Origin: Candidatus Bathyarchaeota archaeon
GTDB taxonomy: Archaea; Thermoproteota; Bathyarchaeia; Bathyarchaeales; DTEX01
DNA: 43,500 nt
Assembly: GCA_018396995.1 (NCBI GenBank)
Contig: JAGTQB010000010.1
Location: 1 to 43,500 of the forward strand
Reading direction: 5' to 3'
The notes beneath the pieces were generated by a model. That model was given only the letters and a program-made list of their open reading frames with translations, did not search any database and was not told the origin of the DNA. This document shows positions 1 to 9,333 of this stretch, one piece after another; the stretch's first letter is position 1; the number at the start of each line of letters is the position of its first letter. A program made the translations under genes and the position numbers.

Positions 1-931
1 TGTCTATTGCTAGGTCTATTGCTTGTCTTACTTGTGGTAGGTTTAGTGGGTATAGTCTTGTGTTTACTGCTAGGACTTCTGTTGCAACAGGAACCGGAAA
101 CGTCCATATACCAATATTAGGCTTACCCTTAACCTGATCCAGTAAATAGAACGGGTAAGGTAAGGCTATATCAACATCTCCTTTCTGAAGCAAGAGTGGA
201 TACAATGAGAAGTCGCTGACGAATCTGAGAAGAATTCCATCTATTTTAGGCATCGATTCTTTCTTCCAGTAGTCAGCCCTCTTCCTAAAGAACCACCACT
301 CATTAGGCTTAAATGAATCATAGATAAACGCGCTGGAAGTTACATGTTTCTTAGGATCGTCAATAAACTCAAAGCTCAGCGGATCCTCAATTTTCTCCCA
401 TATATGCTTTGGTAACACGCTAGTGCCGCCGAATTCTGAGTACCATCTTGCCCATGGTTGTGACGTTCTAAATTCTACTGTATATTTGTCTACTGCTTTA
501 ACTTCCAGTAGGATTCCTCGTAGTGCTGATGGGAATGCATACCGCATTGTCAGGTTCCACGTGAACTCCACATCATATGCTGTTACTGGCTCCCCATCGC
601 TCCATCTGGCCCTCTCATCGATGTGAAAGACATACCTCGTACCTTCATCAAGAATCTCCCAGCTCTTAGCGAGCCAGGGAACAAGACTGCCATTAAATAG
701 ATTCAGTATTAAAGGCTCATAAAGCAGACCGCCAAACCACACCGCCTGGCAGATGTCTCGCATGGAGAGGAGCGGATTGAATGTGCTTGGTATACAATCG
801 AAGGCTATTCGAAGTATATTTTCCTCCGCCCTTGCGAAGGTGATTACTGAAGGGGCAATTGATGTAGCGAGTATTAGAGACGCCAGGAGAGTTATCAGAA
901 AATATTTTCCTAGTAGTCTTCCATATTCCAT
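1..931 (-). CDS. ABC transporter substrate-binding protein, SBP_bac_5 family (C-terminus outside window)
   Basis: The frame is open from an ATG at 931 down to base 1, so about 310 N-terminal residues are present and the rest lies beyond the left edge. Residues 1-35 form a signal peptide: a short charged start (MEYGRLLGKY) followed by a hydrophobic stretch. The mature part carries the family signature WSDGEPVTAYDVEFTW, where peptide-binding proteins such as DppA/OppA have WSDGxPVTAxDV. It should sit outside the membrane and deliver a peptide or other solute to the permeases encoded just upstream. It is the last gene of the transporter set, 84 bases after the DppC-like permease, and an AT-rich element (CTTAAATATTT, about 966-976) could give it its own promoter. 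The substrate cannot be told from sequence. Confidence 0.88.
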   Translation of the reverse strand, partial: MEYGRLLGKYFLITLLASLILATSIAPSVITFARAEENILRIAFDCIPSTFNPLLSMRDICQAVWFGGLLYEPLILNLFNGSLVPWLAKSWEILDEGTRYVFHIDERARWSDGEPVTAYDVEFTWNLTMRYAFPSALRGILLEVKAVDKYTVEFRTSQPWARWYSEFGGTSVLPKHIWEKIEDPLSFEFIDDPKKHVTSSAFIYDSFKPNEWWFFRKRADYWKKESMPKIDGILLRFVSDFSLYPLLLQKGDVDIALPYPFYLLDQVKGKPNIGIWTFPVPVATEVLAVNTRLYPLNLPQVRQAIDLAID

Positions 932-1015
932 ATTCTTCCCACACCAAGAAGAAGTTATTGTGAAATATTTAAGACTTACGAAATTGCCTTGATTCATTGA
1001 GACGATGAAGTAATG

Positions 1016-1867
1016 TTAGCGTCCCCTTAACCTCGGGTTAAGAACCAATGTTATTCCATGCCCTAGGAAGGCGAATCCACATGCCAGAAGAGCTACACAG
1101 AAGCCAGCGGGAATATATGTCCACCAGGCTCCATAGAGGATAGCTCCGCTTCTCATCGCATAAAATATCATCATGCCCCAGCTAATGTTTCTGGGGTCGG
1201 AGGCGCCTAAAAAGGCTAATCCAGCCTCCGCCAATATGGCGAAAACAGTTCTAGAGACAACGTTGGCTATTATTACCCCTGTCGTGTTAGGTAGAATATG
1301 CCTAAAGACTATACGTAGGTTGCCAGCCCCTATGGCGCGGGCCGCCTCAATGAATTGAGCCTCCTTCAGAGATAGCGTTAAAGAGCGTATTTGCCTAGCC
1401 GCAGGAGGCCAGCCAAGAAAACCAAATATTAGAACTACATTCCATATGTTTGGGCCAACGTAGAGTGCGAACATTATAGCTAACGGTATAAATGGTATGA
1501 TTAGGAAGATGTCTGTTATCCGCATAAGAATATCATCTACGATACCGCCGAAGTACCCGCTAACCAACCCTATGATTGTTCCAAGTAGTGTTCCAACGGC
1601 AGCGGCAAGCAGCCCAACCATTATAGAAATACGAGAGCCATAAATTATCTGTGAAAGAACATCCCTTCCTACATCATCCGTCCCTAAGAGGTGTTTAGAG
1701 TTTGGCGGAGTGAACATAGGTGCTATAAAGGAGGCCTGCGGGTCATAGGGAGATAGGATTGGTGCAGCAACAGCCATGAATACAAAAATTAAGATTATAA
1801 CTAGCCCTACAATGCCCAGTTTACTCTTACTAAATTGCTTCCATGAGCTAGATATACTTCTCAGCAT
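1016..1867 (-). CDS. dppC: Dipeptide/oligopeptide ABC transporter permease, DppC/OppC type
   Basis: A 283-aa integral membrane protein with about six hydrophobic segments. The N-terminal OppC_N segment (WKQFSKSKLGIVGLVIILIF) is followed by the typical YDPQA and HLLGTDDVGRDVLSQIIYGSR motifs. The cytoplasmic EAA loop that docks with the ATPases is visible as EAARAIGAGNLRIVFRHILPN. Length is normal for the family. It starts 12 bases after the DppB-like gene ends, so the two are co-transcribed and should form the heterodimeric channel. The start at 1867 follows a good leader (GGGAGGTTAAAATATG). Confidence 0.93.
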   Translation of the reverse strand: MLRSISSSWKQFSKSKLGIVGLVIILIFVFMAVAAPILSPYDPQASFIAPMFTPPNSKHLLGTDDVGRDVLSQIIYGSRISIMVGLLAAAVGTLLGTIIGLVSGYFGGIVDDILMRITDIFLIIPFIPLAIMFALYVGPNIWNVVLIFGFLGWPPAARQIRSLTLSLKEAQFIEAARAIGAGNLRIVFRHILPNTTGVIIANVVSRTVFAILAEAGLAFLGASDPRNISWGMMIFYAMRSGAILYGAWWTYIPAGFCVALLACGFAFLGHGITLVLNPRLRGR

Positions 1868-1879
1868 ATTTTAACCTCC

Positions 1880-2875
1880 CTACCTTGATCCCATTAATCT
1901 TATGCGTGGGTCAAGCCACATATATATTATATCGGCAAGGAAGTTTGACACTATAAAGATCAACGATGTTATTATTAATATTCCCTGCGCTGTTGGGAAG
2001 TCTCTAGAAAAGAAGCTCTCAGCTAAAAGCATACCTATGCCGGGATATGAGAACGCTGTCTCAACGAAGATTGCCCCGGTAACCAGTAAGCCAAAGCTCA
2101 TTAAAGCCCCGGTAATAAATGGGAGCACAGCGTTTCTAGCCGCATGGTTAATCATTATAGTTCTATCTTTAAGCCCTTTAGCCTCTGCAGTTAAAATGAA
2201 ATCTTCACCTAAAATTTCTAGCATCGTGTTTCTCATTATGAGAGCGTCGAGGAAGAAGGTAACGATAGAGAGCGTTATGACTGGTAGAGCAGCGTGGTAC
2301 AAAGCGTCGCTAATGAAATCCCAAATGCTCTTATAAATCTTTCCCGCCTCTAGGGCTCCTCCAAGCGGGAATATGGGGATGTAGAAGGCAAATATTGTCA
2401 GTAGGACTAAGGCTACCCAAAAGCTAGGAAGAGACATGGAGACTAAACCTAATGTCTGTAATGTTATATCCATTTTGCCACCACGTTTCCACGCAGCTAT
2501 GATTCCAACAAAGTATCCCAGAAATAATGATATTATCCTCGATAAGACCACTATGAGCATGGTCCACGGGAGCCTCTCCATAATTAACGTAAACACTTCT
2601 TTGGGGAAATATCTCCAAGAAACCCCCAGGTAACCAGAGAAGGTATTTGCTATAAATAACATGAATTGTTCGGTAACCGATTTATTTAAGCCGAATCTCT
2701 CTATAAGCTGCATCCTTAATATTTCGCTCGTCTCACCTATTGTTAGCGTTGTACTGCTTATAAGGTAATCAGCAGGATTACCTGGCATCAGTCGTGGAAG
2801 AGCGAAGATTACAACTAAAATTATGAAGAAGACTATAAAGTATTGAATGAGCTTTTTTATCAAATATCCAATCAT
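1880..2875 (-). CDS. dppB: Dipeptide/oligopeptide ABC transporter permease, DppB/OppB type
   Basis: A 331-aa inner-membrane permease. The N-terminus has the family pattern of one transmembrane helix followed by PRLMPGNPADYL. A large periplasmic-side segment follows, and then the binding-protein-dependent transport core with the EAA loop around LTAEAKGLKDRTIMINHAARNA. The C-terminal ADIIYMWLDPRIRL tail is typical of DppB. It pairs with the downstream DppC-like gene. It is separated from the upstream ATPase gene by 72 bases. Confidence 0.93.
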   Translation of the reverse strand: MIGYLIKKLIQYFIVFFIILVVIFALPRLMPGNPADYLISSTTLTIGETSEILRMQLIERFGLNKSVTEQFMLFIANTFSGYLGVSWRYFPKEVFTLIMERLPWTMLIVVLSRIISLFLGYFVGIIAAWKRGGKMDITLQTLGLVSMSLPSFWVALVLLTIFAFYIPIFPLGGALEAGKIYKSIWDFISDALYHAALPVITLSIVTFFLDALIMRNTMLEILGEDFILTAEAKGLKDRTIMINHAARNAVLPFITGALMSFGLLVTGAIFVETAFSYPGIGMLLAESFFSRDFPTAQGILIITSLIFIVSNFLADIIYMWLDPRIRLMGSR

Positions 2876-2947
2876 GATTAAATTGCGCCTCCCATAAGTA
2901 GCTTTTTGCAGGGAGATATAAAGGCTTTACCGCATTCCAAGATTAAA

Positions 2948-3928
2948 CTACTTATATTTCCAGCAGGCAACAGACCTCCCACCTTCTAGACTAATTAGTG
3001 GTGGCTCCTCTCTCTGGCATAATTGAGTGGCTTCGGGGCAACGTGCGCAGAACCTACAACCTTGATAAGTAAACACGTCTACGAATTCGCTTGCCCTCGG
3101 CGGTAGAGAAATTTTTATAGAGGGATTGGGGACTGGCACAGCCGATATCAACATCTTTGTGTAAGGATGCAGTGGTTCTGAGATTAATTGCTCGGTCTCA
3201 CCCATCTCGACTATCCTCCCCCGATACATAACGAGGATTCTATTACATATGTACCGTGCTAAAGCTAAATCATGTGTAATAAAGAGGTATGTCAAATTAA
3301 ATTCCTCTTTTAATCTGAGGATTAAGTCTAGAATTTGCGTTCTTACAGTTGCATCAAGTAGAGAGACAGGTTCATCCATCACCATGAAGCTCGGATTCAA
3401 AATGAGGGCGCGGGATATAACTACGCGTTGTCTCTGGCCGCCACTTAGCTCATGAGGATACTTATCGAGAAAGAGCTCCGGCGGATTTAAGCCAACAGAC
3501 TTTAGCATTTTCTTAATAATGTCTATTCTCTCCTTAGGACTATAGAGACTATGAACCTCTAATGGCTCCTCCAGTATCTTTTGAATTGTCATTCTAGGAT
3601 TAAGCGCTCCATAGGGGTCTTGAAAAACTATCTGCATCTTTTTTCGAATTTCTTTCATCTCATCATTACTCAAAGATAATATGTCCTGTCCCTCAAAGAA
3701 TATCTTGCCAGAGGTTGGTTCAAGCAGACGTAATATTAGTCTCGCCAGGGTTGTTTTACCTGAGCCGCTTTCACCAACTAAACCAACAATCTCTCCCTTA
3801 TCGATCTTAAAGCTTACATCGTCAACAGCACGTATACATTTGGGTTCTTCTCTCCTTAAATATTGCAGTAATCCCCTTCGCATTATAAAGTACTTACTTA
3901 GATGGACTACCTCCAACAATTCTGTCAA
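2948..3928 (-). CDS. dppF: Oligopeptide ABC transporter ATPase, DppF/OppF type
   Basis: A 326-aa ATP-binding subunit. Walker A GESGSGKT is at residues 52-59, the signature LSGGQRQR at 161-168 and Walker B MVMDEP at 182-187. The C-terminal oligopeptide-transporter extension ends in a Cys-rich stretch (CRFCARCPEATQLC) typical of DppD/DppF proteins. The gene overlaps the end of the DppD-like gene by four bases, so translation is coupled. It should form a heterodimer with the DppD-like ATPase and drive import through the two permeases. Confidence 0.93.
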   Translation of the reverse strand: MTELLEVVHLSKYFIMRRGLLQYLRREEPKCIRAVDDVSFKIDKGEIVGLVGESGSGKTTLARLILRLLEPTSGKIFFEGQDILSLSNDEMKEIRKKMQIVFQDPYGALNPRMTIQKILEEPLEVHSLYSPKERIDIIKKMLKSVGLNPPELFLDKYPHELSGGQRQRVVISRALILNPSFMVMDEPVSLLDATVRTQILDLILRLKEEFNLTYLFITHDLALARYICNRILVMYRGRIVEMGETEQLISEPLHPYTKMLISAVPVPNPSIKISLPPRASEFVDVFTYQGCRFCARCPEATQLCQREEPPLISLEGGRSVACWKYK

Positions 3929-4899
3929 CTCTCCTTTCTAGCATGCCCTCCATATAAATGACATGTAACATAATGTTCTCGGTCTAGCTGAACCATTTTA
4001 GGTTCTACTTTACAGCATATTTCAAGAGCAGAAGGGCAGCGCGGATGGAAGGGACAGCCGGGGGGCAGGTTTATCATGTTTGGAGGCTCCCCAGCCAGTA
4101 TACTAAGGGGCTTTTTAGGTCCTCTAACGCTTGGAAAAGCATTAATTAGAGCCGTAGTGTATGGGTGAGCTGGCTTCACGTAAATTGTTTCAACATCAGC
4201 ATATTCTACTATTTTACCAGCATACATTATGGCGATCTTATCACATATCTGTGCAAGGATTGAAAGGTCATGTGAAATTACAATAATTGAGAGACCACGC
4301 TGTCTCTGTAAATCCTTTAGCAACATGAGAATTTGAGCCTGCGTTACTACATCTAAGGCTGTTGTCGGCTCATCAGCAATTAATATCTCGGGATCACAAG
4401 ATAAAGCCATAGCTATGAGGGCACGCTGCTTCATGCCCCCGCTGAGCTCATGGGGATAGCTTCTAAGAACTGAACTGTTCAATCCAACCGATTTAAGTAG
4501 TGCAGCTGCTTTCTTCTCTGCTTCAGTCTTACTATAGTCAAGGTGATTTACAATTGCTTCCACTATTTGATCCCTTATGGTATGGACTGGATTTAGGGCG
4601 TTCATTGCTCCTTGGAAAACCATGGCAATTTTATGCCAGCGGATTTTACGCATCTCTTCCATCTTTAGGGATAGGAGATCCACATCCTTAAAAAGAATTT
4701 TTCCACCAACTATACGGCCTGGCGGCTTTATCAACCTAAGAATGGATAATGCAAGCGTACTTTTCCCACATCCGGATTCGCCAGCTATTCCTAGGCACTC
4801 ACCCTTATTTAGAACCAGGTCAACATCATTAACAGCCTTTATAACGCCAACATCAACGTAATAATATGTTTTTAAGCCGCTTATCTCCAGCAGTGGCAT
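3925..4899 (-). CDS. dppD: Oligopeptide ABC transporter ATPase, DppD/OppD type
   Basis: A 324-aa ATPase and the first gene of the transporter operon. Walker A GESGCGKS is at residues 40-47, the signature LSGGMKQR at 152-159 and Walker B ILIADE at 172-177, followed by the TALD D-loop. The C-terminal CPFHPRCP segment is characteristic of the peptide-transporter branch. The gene order D-F-B-C-binding protein is a complete five-component importer. ATG start at 4899. Confidence 0.93.
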   Translation of the reverse strand: MPLLEISGLKTYYYVDVGVIKAVNDVDLVLNKGECLGIAGESGCGKSTLALSILRLIKPPGRIVGGKILFKDVDLLSLKMEEMRKIRWHKIAMVFQGAMNALNPVHTIRDQIVEAIVNHLDYSKTEAEKKAAALLKSVGLNSSVLRSYPHELSGGMKQRALIAMALSCDPEILIADEPTTALDVVTQAQILMLLKDLQRQRGLSIIVISHDLSILAQICDKIAIMYAGKIVEYADVETIYVKPAHPYTTALINAFPSVRGPKKPLSILAGEPPNMINLPPGCPFHPRCPSALEICCKVEPKMVQLDREHYVTCHLYGGHARKES

Positions 4900-4949
4900 T
4901 TTTCACTCAACTCGACTAGCCTTGGATATCTTAATCATAAGGTTGAAGA

Positions 4950-4966
4950 AGTCAATATATATTTTT
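4950..4966 (-). promoter_or_regulatory. Probable TATA box for the peptide-transporter operon
   Basis: The run AAATATATATTG on the minus strand lies about 55-65 bases before the DppD-like start codon, in otherwise unremarkable sequence. It has the composition of an archaeal TATA box and would place the transcript start near 4926-4930. This is inferred from composition only. Confidence 0.4.
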
Positions 4967-4999
4967 CTCAAAGAAAAAAATTGACTAGGGTAAAGTTTC

Positions 5000-5806
5000 T
5001 TAATTACCTTCTCTCGTTCCACTGAGGCCCCACATCCTAAAGTATTCTTGATAAAATGGTGGTTGTGGAAAGTCTGGTCTTATTAAGTATGTGAATCTGT
5101 TGTACCCCCTCATAGAATTCTCTAGATGCCAGAGCCCAAGCATTAGATCTTCAAGTCTCTTCCTAGGAACAGAGAATATAATTTCATCTTCGCCAGCTAT
5201 CGCCCTCTCGTATTCCCCGGGGTCTGGAACCGTGATAGCGCATTCTCCCGTTAAGAGGGGTGGGATGACGGAGTGAACGCAAGAGCCTATTGGATCAAAT
5301 ATGGATGTGACCTGATAACCACTCTTATATCCAATGGCAAGAAGCAAATGTCTTAGTTGCCCTGGGTTACAATAAATAAGTATTATGTCCGGGTCAAAGT
5401 TAACTCTTTCTAACGGCGCGCATGTTAATCCAATATATTTACCTAGTGGTAAACGCATAGATTCCTTAATGCGTTTAGCCGCAGCTCCTTTATCAGATAT
5501 GAAAAATGGGTATAGGGTTAATCCCTCAAGATATGATTCGGGTGGTTCAACAAGCCCATAATCTATTAAAGGTTTAAAACACCAGTGATCCTCCTTCAAC
5601 ATAGTTATGTTAAGTCTTTGGCGGCGGGCTAGGGTGAAGGCTTGGCATAGCGCGATATGCCCATTTAAATCTTTTTTGGGTCTTAGGGAGCCCTCAGGGA
5701 TCTCTGATTCATCCTTTAATACTTTTACGGCTACTGGCGCGGTCCGCAGAATAATGAGCTTCTCGATATCTTTTCCGTACTCCCTTAACTTCTCGGTGGA
5801 ATTCAA
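5000..5806 (-). CDS. DUF169 family protein
   Basis: A 268-aa soluble protein recognised as DUF169 (COG2043). It has the N-terminal pattern LIILRTAPVAVKVLKDESEIPEG, then ALCQAFTLARRQ, and a central GxxCxxG-like region. The molecular function of the family is not established. The start is a TTG at 5806 with a GGTGA ribosome site just ahead (5811-5815). It follows the first double-cupin gene by 26 bases on the same strand, so it probably shares that transcript and job. DUF169 proteins are often found in anaerobic metabolic clusters, but I do not assign a reaction here. Confidence 0.75.
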   Translation of the reverse strand: MNSTEKLREYGKDIEKLIILRTAPVAVKVLKDESEIPEGSLRPKKDLNGHIALCQAFTLARRQRLNITMLKEDHWCFKPLIDYGLVEPPESYLEGLTLYPFFISDKGAAAKRIKESMRLPLGKYIGLTCAPLERVNFDPDIILIYCNPGQLRHLLLAIGYKSGYQVTSIFDPIGSCVHSVIPPLLTGECAITVPDPGEYERAIAGEDEIIFSVPRKRLEDLMLGLWHLENSMRGYNRFTYLIRPDFPQPPFYQEYFRMWGLSGTREGN

Positions 5807-5832
5807 TCTATCACCTTATTTAGCTCACTGTA

Positions 5833-6735
5833 TTACTCAACCCATTCGGCTTTATATTCTGAGCTGAGGGAAATCACGAAGCAGCAGTATGGTTCATCAA
5901 CCCACCTAGTTATGACCGGAGTGTGCTGAAGCCCTTTGGGGCATATTACGACCGTAGGCTCATTAAAGATATGCCTTTCATGCTCAGGGCCCATATCAAA
6001 TTCGATCTCCGCCTTAAAGTGGTTTAAATCATAGGGGTTTAAGCCTAAGAAGATAAGCAGTTCATCAAATGGGTGTATATGGGCAAGCGATTTACCCCTT
6101 TCACGATGCCAGATGCCGCATCCACTATAGAATCCCCATGTGAAATTGAGCTCTAGCCCCTCTAAATCTCTACCAAAGAACCAGACTGCTTGATCAGCGT
6201 TTCCTGAGCCAACCCCCATCTTCGCTGGACTGATAACTCTACCCTTTAATGGCTTTATAAGGTGGCGGTACTTTTCCCCCTTAGTCTTAGGTGGCTTTGC
6301 ATCCCTAGGAAACCAGTTAACTTTATATTCAGGTCCCAGGAGGATGTGACAGCTTCTGAAGGGCTTTTCTACGCTTAAGGTTGTAAGTGGACCATGAGGA
6401 AGATTCTTCGGTATCACCACAACACAGGACTCATTTATTATATGCTCCTCTTGCTCCGGCCCTATCTCTATGGCAACCTCCGCCCCTAGGTAAGTGATGT
6501 CACGTGTATCTAGTCCAAGGAATAGCAGAACCTCATCGTAGGGATGCGTATGAGCACCAGCCCACGCATGCCAATATCCAGTTGCAACATGATCACCACC
6601 TCCAAAGTTTATGGGTAAGCCTTCAAGCGTCTTGCTATCCAGCCAAATCAATTGATTTGGAAGAGCTCCGCCAGGCCCTTTCTGTATCGTCAATCTTTTA
6701 ACTAGATGCCCATATTTTTTCTCCAATTCCATCAA
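5833..6735 (-). CDS. Double-cupin protein A
   Basis: A 300-aa protein made of two tandem cupin domains (about residues 5-145 and 155-300). Each contains an HxHPxDE(L/V)LxFLG block and a later xHxP block: His62, His64, Glu68 and His114 in domain 1, and AHIHPFDELL with QHTP in domain 2. These are the usual metal-ligand positions of cupins, so both domains probably bind metal. The closest visible relative is the neighbouring double cupin at 6925-7878. The function is unknown; binding or modification of a small acid or CoA-derived substrate of the neighbouring pathway would fit, but that is inference. Confidence 0.7.
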   Translation of the reverse strand: MMELEKKYGHLVKRLTIQKGPGGALPNQLIWLDSKTLEGLPINFGGGDHVATGYWHAWAGAHTHPYDEVLLFLGLDTRDITYLGAEVAIEIGPEQEEHIINESCVVVIPKNLPHGPLTTLSVEKPFRSCHILLGPEYKVNWFPRDAKPPKTKGEKYRHLIKPLKGRVISPAKMGVGSGNADQAVWFFGRDLEGLELNFTWGFYSGCGIWHRERGKSLAHIHPFDELLIFLGLNPYDLNHFKAEIEFDMGPEHERHIFNEPTVVICPKGLQHTPVITRWVDEPYCCFVISLSSEYKAEWVE

Positions 6736-6924
6736 CCTCCGTGATTCACCTTTTATACTACTTAACCGAACTTAAATATTTAGGGCAAAAGCACGATAAA
6801 TGTTGATGCGGTACACGCAGCTCATGAGCTTAAACGCACATTAAAAATAGAAAGAATTTAGATTAAAGGTCATGAACCTAAGGATTCACCGCACATGCAC
6901 TTACCTCAATTTTTAGGCAGTAGG

Positions 6925-7878
6925 CTAAACATCCCATCCAGTCTCCACATAGCCCGCTCGCGTATATCTTCCAGGACATATAAGCATAAATGCAAATGGT
7001 CTATCAACCCGCTGCGTAACAACTGGCGTATGTGGAATCCAGGGCCGCGGTATAGTTATTGCCACTGGCTTGTCAATAACATAAACTTCGCGCTCAGAAC
7101 CAAACCAGAATTCTATAGATGCTCCCAGATTATAAATGTTGTTGGGGTCTAGTCCTATAGCAATTAGCAGCTCCGGCTCTGGGTGGACATGCGCTAATTT
7201 AGTTGACATCCAAACGCCAGTAGTCTTAAAGAATTCCCATGAGAAGCTAATATTAACCCCTTCAAGATCCTCGGGATGCATCTGCACTATCTGATATGCT
7301 TCTCCAGGGCCTATTGCCCTAAGATCCATGACCCCCCTTTCATCTATAGTTATTGGACCCTCCTTGAGGTAGCCTTCATATGCCGTCTTGGAAGTTGTTA
7401 ATCTTTTAACTAGTTTAGAATATTTTGTACCCTGCATTCGGATATCACGTTTCTTAAACTCAGCTCTATATTCAGGCGCATCACAAAGGGCTACATGGAT
7501 TATTGGTCTCTTAATCTTACCTATTTTTATAGGACCATGAGGGACATTTTTTGGAACTATTAAAACTGATGGCTCAGTGATAACATGTTCCTCTCCCTCT
7601 TCCCCAATAACCGCGGATACCTCAGCCCCTAAATCCAATATATCTTCACTGTTTGTTCCAGCGAAGATTAGTAATTCATCGTAGGGATGCTTTACCGCCA
7701 ACTTCTCATCTATCGGGTGTAATGTTCTCGGCTCTATTATATACCCTATATAAAAGTGGCCCGGATATCCTTCGAGATCTTTGGATTCCATCCAGAAGAA
7801 TTTTTCCCGTGGTAATAGTTCTACTGGTACTCCACCTTCTCTTAACGGCTTTATAAGGTTCCTAAACTTATAGCCCAT
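6925..7878 (-). CDS. Double-cupin protein B
   Basis: A 317-aa paralogue of the gene at 5833-6735, again with two cupin repeats. Domain 2 keeps the HVHPEPELLIAIG and PHTP ligand blocks. Domain 1 reads AVKHPYDELLIFAG, with Lys where the first His of HxH is expected, although PHGP is retained. One of the four predicted metal sites in the pair of proteins is therefore probably lost or altered. The two genes are 189 bases apart on the same strand; I see no gene in the gap. No enzyme family can be assigned with confidence. Confidence 0.68.
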   Translation of the reverse strand: MGYKFRNLIKPLREGGVPVELLPREKFFWMESKDLEGYPGHFYIGYIIEPRTLHPIDEKLAVKHPYDELLIFAGTNSEDILDLGAEVSAVIGEEGEEHVITEPSVLIVPKNVPHGPIKIGKIKRPIIHVALCDAPEYRAEFKKRDIRMQGTKYSKLVKRLTTSKTAYEGYLKEGPITIDERGVMDLRAIGPGEAYQIVQMHPEDLEGVNISFSWEFFKTTGVWMSTKLAHVHPEPELLIAIGLDPNNIYNLGASIEFWFGSEREVYVIDKPVAITIPRPWIPHTPVVTQRVDRPFAFMLICPGRYTRAGYVETGWDV

Positions 7879-7982
7879 AGAGATATCACACCAACCCCTA
7901 CACTTAATATTCTTAATTATTAAGTTTTGTCCTTAACCACCATAAAATTTAGCTAAACTGCACCATAAACCTCCTAAAAGAT

Positions 7983-8225
7983 TTAGGTAGGGGTTCGGTT
8001 TTCATGTTGATTGACGTGGTTTGATGCCTCGACCCTTGGCTTCATTGACCTCGGGGCGCCTTTCATCGACGCCCGCTTCATCGGTCTCCACCCGTTCAGG
8101 GTAAACCTCCACTTACCACTCTCAAGAACAACAGGTTTAATTCAACCTCTCCTAACATACTCCCTCAAAGTAGTGTAGCTGATACCGAGCTTCTCACAAA
8201 CCTCCTTTGGTCGAAGCGTCAACAT
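7983..8225 (-). pseudogene. Decayed MerR-type HTH protein, IS607 TnpA N-terminus-like
   Basis: An 80-codon frame read leftward from an ATG at 8225. It begins with a MerR/excisionase helix-turn-helix (LRPKEVCEKLGISYTTLREY) of the kind that opens IS607-family serine recombinases. It continues IKPVVLESGKWRF but is interrupted by an in-frame TGA at codon 28 (8144-8142), where relatives have an ordinary residue. No serine-recombinase catalytic domain (YARVS motif) and no TnpB follow. It is best read as the remnant of an insertion sequence or a dead small DNA-binding protein. It explains most of the 445-base gap between the cupin and MBL genes; I see nothing else there. Confidence 0.55.
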
Positions 8226-8323
8226 CTCCAGTAATAAAAATTGATATCAACCTTCATAAATCTTTATGAAACCCAAAACAGTTACGCTAGGCATATGCTC
8301 AAGATAGGGGTTAAATCTGATGT

Positions 8324-9292
8324 TTAGCGAAGTTCATAATAAAATATTCCATGTCTAATTTCTTTTGTTATAACTCCCCTCCTTTCTAAGTGGAGGAGGT
8401 GTGTAACTACTTCATTAATAATAAACCACTTTTGGATGGGCGATAGCTCACTCCATTCATTATAGGATATATTCCAGGTTATATGAGAAGCCAGTTGCCA
8501 CGCGGTTTTTGCACCACCTCTCAATGCACCAATTATCTCCTCTAGTCTCTTATTGTGATGTCTTTTAAGCTCCAGTATTCTTTCGTTTACGCCTTCGTGA
8601 AAATCTCCATGTCCGGGGAAAGCTCTATTGGCATTGAGGTAATAGATTTTTTCGAGACTATTAAGGTATTCACTCAATGAGTCATGATCCTTCCAGTAGA
8701 AGATGCTAGGCGTTATGTTAAAGAGTATATGGTCTCCAGAGAATAAAATCCTCCTCTTTTCGTCATACAGGCACATATGGCCTGGTGTATGACCTGGAGT
8801 CGATATCGCCCTCAACATATAGTCTCCATATTCAAGGATTTCTCCATCTTTAACAGGTTGGAAGTTAACTCCCTTCAAGTTAACGGATGAGCGAAATCTC
8901 ATAATTGCCTCTAGATCCCTCTGCGAAAAACCATTCATAATGAAAAATTTTAGTATATTAGGTTTAAAGAAACCATTCTGTAGAATTTTGGCGTCCTCAT
9001 CTCCTATGTATATGTTCTTTGTAAGTTTGCCTACAAGACCAATATGATCCACATGAAAGTGTGTTATGAAATAATCCGCCTCTCTATAGTCTACGCCTAT
9101 TTTATTCATGGCGCCTAAGAGGGCCGCATAGCATATTTCAGCATTGAAACCAGTATCTATCACTAATGGTTTCTTAGCCCTAATAATGTAGGAGTTAACC
9201 GCCCCAGGTGAGGGCCATGGTAATGGAACCTTCACCATGAAGATGTTTGGAAGTACTTCTATTATCAGCGCCAATGCGCCTCCGTAAAACAT
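8324..9292 (-). CDS. MBL-fold metallo-hydrolase
   Basis: A 322-aa metallo-beta-lactamase-fold hydrolase. The metal-binding signature HFHVDH lies near residue 77, with TPGHTPGH and SGDH motifs further on and FPGHGDFHEG carrying the last His. The C-terminal third looks like the winged-helix tail of LACTB2-type proteins. The substrate is unknown; thioester or RNA hydrolysis are both possible for this group. The start may be the ATG at 9292 or a TTG at 9274 that has a GGAGG just ahead. It is divergent from the oxidoreductase at 9334. Confidence 0.82.
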   Translation of the reverse strand: MFYGGALALIIEVLPNIFMVKVPLPWPSPGAVNSYIIRAKKPLVIDTGFNAEICYAALLGAMNKIGVDYREADYFITHFHVDHIGLVGKLTKNIYIGDEDAKILQNGFFKPNILKFFIMNGFSQRDLEAIMRFRSSVNLKGVNFQPVKDGEILEYGDYMLRAISTPGHTPGHMCLYDEKRRILFSGDHILFNITPSIFYWKDHDSLSEYLNSLEKIYYLNANRAFPGHGDFHEGVNERILELKRHHNKRLEEIIGALRGGAKTAWQLASHITWNISYNEWSELSPIQKWFIINEVVTHLLHLERRGVITKEIRHGIFYYELR

Positions 9293-9333
9293 TTACCTTA
9301 TGAACTAAAGGATGTAAATAAGAGTTAAGGTTT

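Noticed and set aside
717-947. A 76-aa frame from a start at 947 on the minus strand
   Set aside because: It is out of frame with the peptide-binding protein, whose continuous frame from 931 to base 1 has a signal peptide and family motifs.
8142-8144. TGA read as a sense codon in the HTH remnant
   Set aside because: All other genes here use TGA as a normal stop and no recoding signal is visible, so decay is the simpler view.
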